Source: Gordonia humi
Lineage (GTDB): Bacteria > Actinomycetota > Actinomycetes > Mycobacteriales > Mycobacteriaceae
Assembly (NCBI RefSeq): GCF_014197435.1
Contig: NZ_JACIFP010000001.1
Span: forward strand, 3,100,001-3,164,000
DNA: 64,000 nt
Direction of reading: 5' to 3'
In this document: piece by piece, positions 25,306 to 33,236 of the stretch
Position numbering within the stretch: the first letter of the stretch is position 1
How the letters are laid out: every line of letters starts with the position of its first letter
Notes under the pieces: generated by a model
Databases searched by the model: none
Seen by the model: the letters and a program-made list of their open reading frames with translations, nothing else
What the model was told of the DNA's origin: nothing
Translations under genes and position numbers: made by a program

Positions 25306-25368
25306 GGATCTTTCCTCTGTAGCTCTCGTTCTAGATGTCGATGGGTCGGGGAGTGGTCGCCGACGGGA

Positions 25369-25758
25369 TCAGCCGAAGTCGTAGTAGTCGACCAGACGGC
25401 CGTCGGCGAACGTCATGAAGGTGACCAGCTCAAGGGCGATGAGCTCCCCCTTGGTGCCGAAACCGGGGACGTCGGCCAATGGAGTGCCTCCCCAGGTGTG
25501 TCGCAGAACGACGGTGTCGTCGCTGACCTGCTTGATGAGCGTGCGCTGGGTGAATCCCTTGTCCGGCAGGATGGCGGTGAAATCCCGCATCATCTGGATG
25601 GCCGGGGCGGCTCCGGTGTTGTCCACACCGCGAGGGGTGTGCCGCATTCGGATGTTCTCGTCGAGCAGCCCGCCGAGGTAGTCGTAATCCTCGGTGTTGT
25701 ACGCGGTTATGTACGCGTCTGCGAGCTTCTCGAGGTCGGTCATGGGTTGGACGTCCAT
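25369..25758 (-). CDS. SnoaL/NTF2-like protein
   Basis: A 129-residue cone-shaped NTF2-fold protein: LADAYITAYNTEDYDYLGGLLDENIRMRH at the start, then FTAILPDKGFTQRTLIKQV and ELVTFMTFADGRLVDYYDFG at the end. Family members are small isomerases, cyclases or accessory proteins in steroid, polyketide and alicyclic metabolism. The ATG at 25758 has AGGAGA upstream; a second ATG at 25743 is possible. It is the first gene of the minus operon and an operator copy lies about 30 bp upstream. Confidence 0.75.
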   Translation of the reverse strand: MDVQPMTDLEKLADAYITAYNTEDYDYLGGLLDENIRMRHTPRGVDNTGAAPAIQMMRDFTAILPDKGFTQRTLIKQVSDDTVVLRHTWGGTPLADVPGFGTKGELIALELVTFMTFADGRLVDYYDFG

Positions 25759-25786
25759 CTGGCTTCTCCTGTCTGGTCGGTATTCA

Positions 25787-25808
25787 TTCAACCTACCGAC
25801 CGTTTGAA
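25787..25808. promoter_or_regulatory. Regulon operator a, before the SnoaL-FMO-SDR operon
   Basis: TTCAAC at 25787, core CTACCGAC, then CGTTTGAA ending at 25808; arms TTCAA/TTGAA are perfect. It shares ACCnACCGTTTGA with sites at 26924, 31260 and (reverse) 36499. It precedes the start at 25758 by 29 bp. Confidence 0.55.
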
Positions 25809-26068
25809 TAACTGTAGCGCCGATCACAAGCGATGCAAAGTCCCGTGGTGATGCACGTGCGCCGGTGCGCAGATCGTCGCTACTGTCACCTGGCGTTTCA
25901 TCAGTCCACGGGCCGAGTTCCTGTGTGAAATCGGGTCGAACACGCGCATGGCAGGCGGGCTGCGCTCGACTGTCGACCGCGGCTGTCCGCTGCGTGTCGT
26001 CGCTGATGCTGGTGCGCGCAGAGGCGGACCCTACCGCGTGTCGGAGCGCCGAAAGAGGCCGGCCTGTT

Positions 26069-26082
26069 CAAACTAACGTTTG
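26069..26082. promoter_or_regulatory. Regulon operator b, before the TetR gene
   Basis: CAAAC-TAAC-GTTTG, a 5-bp inverted repeat located 83 bp upstream of the tetR GTG at 26166. It suggests autoregulation. Confidence 0.5.
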
Positions 26083-26165
26083 GCTTAACCCTTGCCGAGT
26101 TGAGAGTATGTGCAGTCAGAGACGATCCCGCGTCGACGCGGCACTGAAAGAGACTGGAGAAGACG

Positions 26166-26843
26166 GTGACATCAGAAGCGGCAGCCCAACCGGCGCGTCG
26201 GAAGAGGGGGCGTCCGCCCGCGGCGGGCAAGTCGAAGAAGGATCTCGACGGGGGCAAGTCTCGCGACCGCGAAGTCGTCGCCGCCGCGGTCCGACTCTTC
26301 TACAGCAAGGGCTACGCGGCGACCTCCATTCAGGACATCGCCGACGAGCTCGGTCTGCTCAAGGGGAGTGTCTACTACTACATCGACACCAAGGAGACCC
26401 TGCTGCGCAGGATCTTCGAGACCTCGCACGAACAAGTTCGGGAGATCGCCGAGAAGTACCAGGCGCCGGAAGACGGATCCGCGTTGGAGCGATTCCGCGG
26501 ATTCCTTCGCGAATACGCGCTGTGGTACCTGAGGAACATTCCGCGCGCGAGCCTGTTCGCGCGGGAATGGCGGCACGCCAGCGATGAACTCCGAGCGGTG
26601 ATGCTCGAGCAGCGCAAATACTACGACCACGCGCTCCGTGCGCTGATCCTCGCCGTGGGCGACGAGCGGAGGCTCGAGGTGGCCGACGACGCATCGATGA
26701 TCAGTAACTTCATCATGTCGGCGGTGTCGTCGCTCCCTGACTGGTTCCACCCCGACGGGAGCCGCAGTGCCGAAGACGTTGCGACGCACTACGTCGACTA
26801 CGCCACCCGAGTGTTGACGGGCGGCGACGTTCAACCGGGCTGA
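26166..26843 (+). CDS. TetR family regulator of the catabolic cluster
   Basis: A 225-residue protein. A basic, proline-rich N-terminus (PARRKRGRPPAAGKSKK) precedes the HTH: REVVAAAVRLFYSKGYAATSIQDIADELGLLKGSVYYYIDTK (in two parts), the family consensus. The C-terminal helical domain is of the type found in regulators of fatty-acid or steroid catabolism. The GTG at 26166 has GGAGAAG upstream. It sits between two divergent catabolic blocks, and five related inverted repeats precede its own gene and four other transcription units. It probably represses all until a CoA-ester intermediate binds. Confidence 0.9.
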   Translation: MTSEAAAQPARRKRGRPPAAGKSKKDLDGGKSRDREVVAAAVRLFYSKGYAATSIQDIADELGLLKGSVYYYIDTKETLLRRIFETSHEQVREIAEKYQAPEDGSALERFRGFLREYALWYLRNIPRASLFAREWRHASDELRAVMLEQRKYYDHALRALILAVGDERRLEVADDASMISNFIMSAVSSLPDWFHPDGSRSAEDVATHYVDYATRVLTGGDVQPG

Positions 26844-26923
26844 CGCCGCACCCGCGTCCGATCCGATGAGGTGGCCCAGGGCACTTCGCCGACGGGGGAG
26901 CGGGGGTGCTCACTGGTGTGATA

Positions 26924-26940
26924 TTCTACCGACCGGTTGA
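26924..26940. promoter_or_regulatory. Regulon operator c, before the CoA-transferase operon
   Basis: TTCTACCGACCGGTTGA, aligning with operator a over TACCGACCG-TTGA. It lies 23 bp before the GTG at 26963 and next to an AGGAGGG ribosome-binding site. Confidence 0.5.
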
Positions 26941-26962
26941 TGGAAATTAGGAGGGCGCTTTC

Positions 26963-27655
26963 GTGAGCATTGACAAGGTCGTCGCGTCGGTCGGAGAGGC
27001 GATCGCCGGGATCGGCGACGGTGCAACACTGATGGTGAGTGGTTTCGGGCCGCCCGGTCAACCGACGGAGTTGATCGACGGCGTCCTGGAGAGCGGGGTC
27101 GGTGATCTGACGATCATCAACAACAATGCCGGTGCCGGCGGGCGAGCGATCTCGGATCTGTTCGCCGCCAAACGAGTTCGAAAGGTCATCTGTTCCTTCC
27201 CGAAGGCCATCGGATCGACTGTGTTCGACGACCTCTATCGAGCCGGTGAGATCGAACTGGAACTCGTGCCGCAGGGCACCCTCGCCGAGCGCATCCGCGC
27301 GGGCGGAGCGGGTATAAAGGGCTTCTTCACGCCGACCGCGTACGAGACCGAACTCGCCGAGGGCAAGGAGACCCGAGTCATCGACGGGACCCCGTGCGTG
27401 CTCGAGATGCCACTGCACGCCGATTTCGCACTCGTGCGCGCCGACACCGGTGACCGCTACGGCAACCTGACCTACCGGAAGACCGGCCGCAACTACGGGC
27501 CGCTGATGGCGGCGGCCGCGGACGTGACGATCGCGGAGATCGCGCATCTGGCCGATCCCGACGACATGGACGCCGAGACGATCGTGACCCCGGGCATCTA
27601 CACCGACCGACTCTTCGTCGTCGACGGAGGCACCACCGAACAGGAGAAGTCATGA
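26963..27655 (+). CDS. 3-oxoacid CoA-transferase, subunit A
   Basis: A 230-residue alpha subunit of the type I CoA-transferase family. Typical are DGATLMVSGFGPPGQP, the NNAGAGGRAISDLFAAKRVRK segment, QGTLAERIRAGGAG and FFTPTAYETELAEGKE. It moves CoA from a donor such as succinyl-CoA to a carboxylic or 3-oxo acid. The start is GTG with AGGAGGG upstream. Its stop overlaps the B-subunit ATG (ATGA). In this cluster it probably activates the ring-opened acid. Confidence 0.9.
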   Translation: MSIDKVVASVGEAIAGIGDGATLMVSGFGPPGQPTELIDGVLESGVGDLTIINNNAGAGGRAISDLFAAKRVRKVICSFPKAIGSTVFDDLYRAGEIELELVPQGTLAERIRAGGAGIKGFFTPTAYETELAEGKETRVIDGTPCVLEMPLHADFALVRADTGDRYGNLTYRKTGRNYGPLMAAAADVTIAEIAHLADPDDMDAETIVTPGIYTDRLFVVDGGTTEQEKS

Positions 27656-28293
27656 GTCGTTGGACGCGCGACGAACTCGCCGCCCGCATCGCTCTCGACA
27701 TTCCCGACGGCGCGTACGTCAACCTCGGGATCGGCATGCCGACGATGGTGGCCGACCATGTGCCGGAGGGGCGCGAACTCGTGTTCCACACCGAGAACGG
27801 CATGCTGGGGATGGGGCCTGCCGCGGTGGGCGACCAGGTCGACGAGGACCTCATCAACGCGGGGAAGCTCTATGTCACGGAGTCGGTCGGCTGTTCGTAC
27901 TTCCACCACGGCGACTCGTTCTCGATGATTCGCGGCGGCCACATCGAATACTGCGTCATCGGCGCGTACCAGGTCGGAGCCCGCGGCGACCTGGCCAACT
28001 GGCGCACCACGTCCGCCGACGTCATTCCGGGTGTCGGCGGGGCGATGGACCTCGCGGTCGGGGCCCGCAACGTCTACGTGAGCATGGACCTCTTCACCAA
28101 GACCGGAGAGTGCAAGCTCGTCGCGGACTGCTCCTACCCGCTGACGGCGCGGCGATGCGTCGACCGCGTGTACACCGATCATGGAGTGTTCGAACCGAAC
28201 GGCACCGGATTCACCGTGATCGAGCTCAACGGCGCCGCGACCCTGGACGAGATCCAGGCGCGCTGCGTCGTTCCGCTCGTCTCGGCCGGCTGA
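27652..28293 (+). CDS. 3-oxoacid CoA-transferase, subunit B
   Basis: A 213-residue beta subunit. The catalytic glutamate is residue 48 in HTENGMLGMGP, and VNLGIGMPTMVADHVP and GGHIEYCVIGAYQV are family patterns. It begins with the ATG overlapping the stop of subunit A. The pair resembles PcaI/PcaJ and ScoA/ScoB; the natural acceptor cannot be read from the sequence. Confidence 0.92.
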   Translation: MSRWTRDELAARIALDIPDGAYVNLGIGMPTMVADHVPEGRELVFHTENGMLGMGPAAVGDQVDEDLINAGKLYVTESVGCSYFHHGDSFSMIRGGHIEYCVIGAYQVGARGDLANWRTTSADVIPGVGGAMDLAVGARNVYVSMDLFTKTGECKLVADCSYPLTARRCVDRVYTDHGVFEPNGTGFTVIELNGAATLDEIQARCVVPLVSAG

Positions 28294-28353
28294 TCGTCGC
28301 CGACTGCGCCGACACCGCACCGTCGGCCTCACATCTTCTGGAAGGTTTCACCT

Positions 28354-30354
28354 ATGAGTCTTGTGACGATCGAGCGGCTCGACGACGTCGCGGTGGTCCG
28401 GATCGACCATCCTCCGATCAATGCAGGCGACGCCGAGCAGCGGGCGGCTCTGCTCGCGGCGATCACCACGGTCAAGGGCTGGTCGGGACTCCGCGGCGTC
28501 GTGGTGACCACTGCGGGACGACACTTCTACGCGGGCTCGGAACTGCGGGAGTTCGACGCCCCGCTCACCGACCCTCAGCTGCCCGCGGTGATCGCCGCGG
28601 TCGAAGGGTTGGACGTCCCCGTGGTCGCGGCACTGCGCGGTCTCGCGCTGGGCGGCGGACTCGAGTTCGCGCTCGGCTGCGACGGGCGGATCGCCACCCC
28701 GAATGTCGAGCTTGCGTTCCCCGAAGTCGGCTTCGGCATCGTCCCGGGCGCGGGTGGGACAGTGCGCTGCGCGCGCCTGATCGGTGTCGAGGCCGCATTC
28801 GACCTGGTGACGACGGGCCGACGCGTCGCAGCGACGGAGGCGTGCGATCTGGGACTCGTAGACGAGATCGTCGACGACGGCGAGTTGCTCACGCGAGCAC
28901 TCGCGGTGGCGGGTTCACTCGGTGCCAAGCGAAGACTCGTCGACGTCGACCCCGAGTCTGGCTTCGCCGACCGAGACGATCTCCTCGATCGGCTGCCGCG
29001 GCGGCATCGGCCGAACGTCCGCATCGCCGGTGAACTCGTCGTCGACGGCGTGTCGCTGCCCGCGGCGGAGGCGCTCGCCGCCGAGCGCGCACGATTCGAC
29101 GAGCTCCGGGTGTCCGACGAGTCGAACAGCCTGCGCTACCTTTTCTTCGCCCGCCAGGCCGCAGCCAGGGCCCTGCGGTCGCGGTCTGCGGCCGTGCCGG
29201 TTCGGCGCGTCGCTGTGGTCGGAGCCGGAACCATGGGGGCGGGTCTGGCGCAGCTGTTCGCGGACAACGGCTACGGGACAGTCGTCGTCGACGGATCTGC
29301 GGACGCGCTGTCCCGGATCGCCGGCGACACCATCCAGACCTCGACGTCGCTGGCCGTGTGCGCCGACTGTGATGTCGTGATCGAGGCGGTCTTCGAGGAC
29401 ATGCAGGTGAAACACGATCTCCTCCGACAGTTGGACGGCATCGTCCGCACCGACGCGATCATCGCCACCAACACGTCATATCTGGACATCGACGAGATGA
29501 GCGCCGCGCTGTCGGATCCCGGTCGCTTCGCCGGACTCCACTTCTTCAACCCTCCGCAGCGCAATCGACTCGTGGAGGTCATTCCGGGGTCGTCGACCAG
29601 CGGACAGACTCGTTCTACACTCGGAGCCCTGGCGACGGCGCTCGGCAAGGCCGCGGTACCCAGCGGCGTCGGCGACGGATTCATCGGCAACCGGGTCTAC
29701 TCCGACTACCGCACCCAGGCCGAGTTCCTCGTCGAGGACGGGGCGAGCCCCGCCGATGTCGATCGAGCCATGGAACGATTCGGCATGGCGATGGGGCCCT
29801 TCGCCGTCGCGGACATGTCGGGCCTCGACATCGCGTGGTCGCGGCGTAAGCGACTCGCGCCGACGCGCGACCCCCGACTCCGGTACGTCCCCGTCGCAGA
29901 CCGACTGTGCGAGACGGGCCGGTTGGGTAAGAAGACGGGCGCCGGGTGGTACGCCTACCCGGACGGCGCGCGGCGCGGAGCGGAGGACCCGGTCGTCGCC
30001 GAACTGATCGAGCGGTGCCGGGCGGAGGCCGGAGTGACCCCGCGGACGGTCGACTCCGCAGAGATCCAGCGGCGCGTTCTCGGCGCGATGGTGGCGGGTG
30101 CGACGGCCGTGTTCGACAGCGGTGTCGCGGAACGCGCCGGTGACATCGACGTCGCTCTGACCGAGGGCTTCGCCTTCCCGAAGCACCTGGGCGGTCCGGT
30201 CAGGGCGTTCTCTCGGCTGACCCGAGACGACCAGCTGTCGGCGCTGGCCGGAGTCCACTCGTCGGACCCGGTCGCCTATGCGTCGCTGGCCGATGCGTCG
30301 GTCGGCGCGATGCCGGCACCCGTCGAACGTCTACTGAAAGGACTTGTGAAATGA
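28354..30354 (+). CDS. Fused enoyl-CoA hydratase/3-hydroxyacyl-CoA dehydrogenase
   Basis: A 666-residue bifunctional beta-oxidation protein. Residues ~1-190 are a crotonase domain (ALRGLALGGGLEFALGCD oxyanion-hole region, then FPEVGFGIVPGAGGT with the catalytic Glu). From ~residue 285 comes the NAD-binding VAVVGAGTMGAGLAQLFADNG, then NTSYLDIDEM, HFFNPPQRNRLVEVIPG with the catalytic His, and GDGFIGNRV; the C-terminal helical domain follows. The layout is that of the FadB/FadJ and peroxisomal type. It is the third gene of the operon, ending in an ATGA overlap with the cyclase gene. Confidence 0.93.
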   Translation: MSLVTIERLDDVAVVRIDHPPINAGDAEQRAALLAAITTVKGWSGLRGVVVTTAGRHFYAGSELREFDAPLTDPQLPAVIAAVEGLDVPVVAALRGLALGGGLEFALGCDGRIATPNVELAFPEVGFGIVPGAGGTVRCARLIGVEAAFDLVTTGRRVAATEACDLGLVDEIVDDGELLTRALAVAGSLGAKRRLVDVDPESGFADRDDLLDRLPRRHRPNVRIAGELVVDGVSLPAAEALAAERARFDELRVSDESNSLRYLFFARQAAARALRSRSAAVPVRRVAVVGAGTMGAGLAQLFADNGYGTVVVDGSADALSRIAGDTIQTSTSLAVCADCDVVIEAVFEDMQVKHDLLRQLDGIVRTDAIIATNTSYLDIDEMSAALSDPGRFAGLHFFNPPQRNRLVEVIPGSSTSGQTRSTLGALATALGKAAVPSGVGDGFIGNRVYSDYRTQAEFLVEDGASPADVDRAMERFGMAMGPFAVADMSGLDIAWSRRKRLAPTRDPRLRYVPVADRLCETGRLGKKTGAGWYAYPDGARRGAEDPVVAELIERCRAEAGVTPRTVDSAEIQRRVLGAMVAGATAVFDSGVAERAGDIDVALTEGFAFPKHLGGPVRAFSRLTRDDQLSALAGVHSSDPVAYASLADASVGAMPAPVERLLKGLVK

Positions 30355-31223
30355 CCACCAACGACGGCGAGACCACCGTACCGACCCCGGCCGGTGCCAA
30401 CTGGGGCGGCGGCGTCTGGGAGGGAGCGGTCTCCTGGCCCACGGCCTCGGACCGCGTCTACGACCTCGCGGTGCGGTTCGAGCACGGAATGACGCATCAC
30501 GTTGCGCACCCTCCGTACTCGTACACGCTGGTCAAGAAGCACGGTCAGCACAACTATCCGGGCGGGATCTCGTCGGCGATGGAACTGCTGACGATTCCCG
30601 GCCACGGCGGCACGCACGTCGACGCGCCCGCACACATATCCAAGGACGGCCGCCTGTTCGGGGGCGCGCACGCGGACGATCACCAGACGTGGACCGACGG
30701 GATCGACGCCGGTTCCGTCGAGGAGCTCCCACCGCTGGTGGGCCCCGGCTTTCTGGTCGACGGCACCGAGCTGTTCGGCCGGGAGATGACGCACGAGGAC
30801 GGTTTCGGAGCGGAGGAGCTCGACCGTTGGTTCGCCGAACGTCCGGCCCCCGGCCCGGGTTCGATCGTCCTGTTCCGCACCGGACTGATGCAGTACTGGA
30901 CCGACCCTGAACGGTACCTCGGCACCGGAGTCGGGGTACCGGGAGTGAAGCAGTCCGGCGCACAATGGCTGACCGACCGCGGAGTGCGCGCCGTCGGAGC
31001 CGATACGGCGAGCTTCGAGCACAAGCCCGAATGGACCGTTCCGGCCCTCGACGTCCACGTGCATCTCCTCGTCGAGCACGGGGTGCCGATCATGGAATCG
31101 GTCCAGCTGGAGACGCTGGCCCGGGACGAGGTGTACGACGGATTCCACTTCGTCGCCGCCGCGCTGCGCATCAAGGGCGGCACCGGCTCGCCGATCCGGC
31201 CCCTGGCCTTCGTTCACACGTAA
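30351..31223 (+). CDS. Cyclase-family metal-dependent hydrolase 1
   Basis: A 290-residue protein of the cyclase/kynurenine formamidase-like family. The metal motif HxGTHxDxPxH is complete at residues 85-95 (HGGTHVDAPAH). Other members hydrolyse kynurenine formamide, isatin or cyclic C-C or lactam bonds with Zn or Mn. Within this cluster it could open a ring such as a 1,3-diketone or lactone; this is inferred. It is translationally coupled (ATGA) to the fused beta-oxidation gene, and a second, more divergent cyclase is encoded at 35538. Confidence 0.85.
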   Translation: MTTNDGETTVPTPAGANWGGGVWEGAVSWPTASDRVYDLAVRFEHGMTHHVAHPPYSYTLVKKHGQHNYPGGISSAMELLTIPGHGGTHVDAPAHISKDGRLFGGAHADDHQTWTDGIDAGSVEELPPLVGPGFLVDGTELFGREMTHEDGFGAEELDRWFAERPAPGPGSIVLFRTGLMQYWTDPERYLGTGVGVPGVKQSGAQWLTDRGVRAVGADTASFEHKPEWTVPALDVHVHLLVEHGVPIMESVQLETLARDEVYDGFHFVAAALRIKGGTGSPIRPLAFVHT

Positions 31224-31265
31224 GCATTTGCGTGTGATCGCCTACACATCTAAACTTATTTCCAC

Positions 31266-31279
31266 CAAACGAACGTTTG
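31266..31279. promoter_or_regulatory. Regulon operator d, before the biotin carboxylase operon
   Basis: CAAACG-AA-CGTTTG, a perfect 6-bp inverted repeat, the most symmetric copy. The flanks TTTCCAC upstream and A downstream match operator e read in reverse. It lies 13 bp before the ATG at 31293. Confidence 0.65.
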
Positions 31280-31292
31280 AAAGTGAGTTGTA

Positions 31293-31805
31293 ATGGACGT
31301 CTCGCCCGCCGACATCAAACTGATCCTCTCGACGCTGCAGGATTCGGAGTTCGACCAGGCTGAAGTGGTGATCGGCGATGTGCGCATTGCGGTCGCCCGC
31401 AACGGAATCGCGCTCAATGCGGCCACCGCGGGCGCGCCGGCGACCCCCGCAGCCGTCGACCCCGTCGTGAACACGACCCCCGCGGCCCCGGTGGCTCCGG
31501 CGACGCCGGAACCGGTCGCTGCGGCGCAGGCACCCTCACCCGCACCCACGGTCTCCGAGTCGGCGCACACCGTCACGTCACCGAGCGTTGGCGTCTTCTG
31601 GCATGCGTCGTCCCCGGGGGCGGCGCCGTTCGTCGAAGTCGGTCAGGAGGTCTCCGCGGGCGACACCATCGGCATCGTCGAGGTGATGAAGTTGATGAAC
31701 AACGTGGCCGCGGACGTCGACGGTGTGGTGACCTCGATCCACGTCGAGAACGCCGGATCCGTCGAATTCGGCACCCCGCTGGTCACCATCGAGCCGAGGG
31801 CCTGA
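31293..31805 (+). CDS. Biotin carboxyl carrier protein
   Basis: A 170-residue BCCP. Residues 1-38 are an AccB-like N-terminal helix/strand (DIKLILSTLQDSEFDQAEVVIGDVRI), residues ~40-90 an Ala/Pro-rich linker, and the C-terminal ~75 residues the biotinyl domain with EVMKLMN, the biotinylated Lys being residue 133. It carries the carboxyl group between the biotin carboxylase and the carboxyltransferase encoded next. The ribosome-binding site is weak (GTGAGTTGTA). Confidence 0.92.
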   Translation: MDVSPADIKLILSTLQDSEFDQAEVVIGDVRIAVARNGIALNAATAGAPATPAAVDPVVNTTPAAPVAPATPEPVAAAQAPSPAPTVSESAHTVTSPSVGVFWHASSPGAAPFVEVGQEVSAGDTIGIVEVMKLMNNVAADVDGVVTSIHVENAGSVEFGTPLVTIEPRA

Positions 31806-31808
31806 CCG

Positions 31809-33236
31809 GTGACCGAGAAGACCATCCGCCGTGTCCTCGTCGCCAACCGCGGCGAGATCGCGGTTCGCATCATTCGGGCGTGCTTCGACGAAGGCATCGA
31901 GAGCGTCCTCGCATGCTCGGCGGCCGACACCGAGACGCTGGCCGCGCGGCTGGCCGACCAGGTGATCGTCATCGGCCCCGCCGCCGCCACCGAGAGCTAC
32001 CTCGACATCCCCCGCGTCGTGCAGGCGGCGATCTCGGCCGAATGCGACGCACTGCATCCCGGCTACGGATTCCTGTCGGAGCGCCCCGAACTGGTCGACG
32101 CGTGCGAAGCGAACGACATCGTCTACATCGGGCCGCCCGCCGAGATCATGCGGCAGTCCGGATCCAAACTCGGTGCGCGAGCAGTGGCCGACGAAGTCGG
32201 GATCCCCACCGGCGCGGGCTCCGGCGGACTGTCGAGCGCCGAGGACGCGGTCGCCGCGGCGCGCACACTCGGATTCCCCCTCTTGCTGAAGGCGTCCGCG
32301 GGCGGCGGTGGTCGAGGCATGACGATCCTGCGTTCCGAGGATCAGGTGACGGCGGGCTACCTCCGCTCGAGCGTCGAAGCGGAGCGCGCGTTCGGCGACG
32401 GCACCGTGTATCTCGAGCCCTACGTCGAGCGCGCCCGCCACGTCGAGGTGCAGATCCTCGCCGACTCGCACGGAAACATCTGCCACCTCGGCGAGCGTGA
32501 CTGCTCGACGCAGCGCCGCTATCAGAAGATCATCGAGGAGGCTCCGGCGGTTGGCCTGCCCGCACGACTCGTCGACGAGATCCGGACGGCGGCGGTCGAC
32601 CTCTGCAAAGGTCTCGGCTACGTGGGCGCAGGCACTGTCGAGTTCCTCGTCGACGCGGACAGGAACCGGTTCGTATTCCTTGAGGTCAACGCCCGCGTAC
32701 AGGTGGAGCACCCGATCTCCGAGGCGGTCACCGGCATCGACATCGTCCGCGAGCAGCTGCGGATCGCCCGCGGGCTGCCGCTGTCCTTCACCCAGGCCGA
32801 CGTCGCCATCGACGGACATGCCATCGAGTGCCGGCTCAATGCCGAAGACAGCAGGCGAGACTTCGCTCCGACACCGGGCACGATCACTCAGTGGACGGTG
32901 CCGAGCGGTGAGGGCGTACGCATCGACACCTTCGCCCACGCCGGCGCCGTGATCTCCCCGTGGTACGACTCGCTGATCGCCAAGGTGATCGTGCACGCGC
33001 CCACCCGGGAAGCGGCGATCGACCGGATGCGCAAGGTGCTGAGCAAGATTCACGCCGAGGGCGTCTCGACCACCGCCGACATCCACCAGGCGATCCTGGC
33101 GCATCCGGACTTCGCGGAGGCGCCGGTGACGACGAAGTGGCTCGAAGACGTGTTCCTCCCGGCATGGGAGACCGATTCCGAGTCACATCCCACCGGGACG
33201 TCGCGTAGACCTCATCGAGGAGGAGAGAACCAATGA
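31809..33236 (+). CDS. Biotin carboxylase subunit
   Basis: A 475-residue ATP-grasp enzyme that carboxylates biotin with ATP and bicarbonate. Motifs: VLVANRGEIAVRIIRA, HPGYGFLSE, KASAGGGGRGM (ATP loop), ERDCSTQRRYQKIIEEAP, EFLVDADRNRFVFLEVNARVQVEHP (in parts) with the Glu/Asn metal ligands, and GHAIECRLNAED. It is of AccC length, without BCCP fusion. The GTG at 31809 follows the bccp stop by three bases and its end overlaps the next ATG (ATGA). Confidence 0.94.
   Translation: MTEKTIRRVLVANRGEIAVRIIRACFDEGIESVLACSAADTETLAARLADQVIVIGPAAATESYLDIPRVVQAAISAECDALHPGYGFLSERPELVDACEANDIVYIGPPAEIMRQSGSKLGARAVADEVGIPTGAGSGGLSSAEDAVAAARTLGFPLLLKASAGGGGRGMTILRSEDQVTAGYLRSSVEAERAFGDGTVYLEPYVERARHVEVQILADSHGNICHLGERDCSTQRRYQKIIEEAPAVGLPARLVDEIRTAAVDLCKGLGYVGAGTVEFLVDADRNRFVFLEVNARVQVEHPISEAVTGIDIVREQLRIARGLPLSFTQADVAIDGHAIECRLNAEDSRRDFAPTPGTITQWTVPSGEGVRIDTFAHAGAVISPWYDSLIAKVIVHAPTREAAIDRMRKVLSKIHAEGVSTTADIHQAILAHPDFAEAPVTTKWLEDVFLPAWETDSESHPTGTSRRPHRGGENQ

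Noticed and set aside
23452..25851. A 799-codon open frame on the plus strand
   Set aside because: It is antisense to the SDR and flavin monooxygenase genes, which have full family motifs. Its composition is that of a GC-driven shadow frame.
27660..29033. A 457-codon plus-strand frame
   Set aside because: Out of frame over the CoA-transferase B and fused hydratase genes; Arg-rich shadow.
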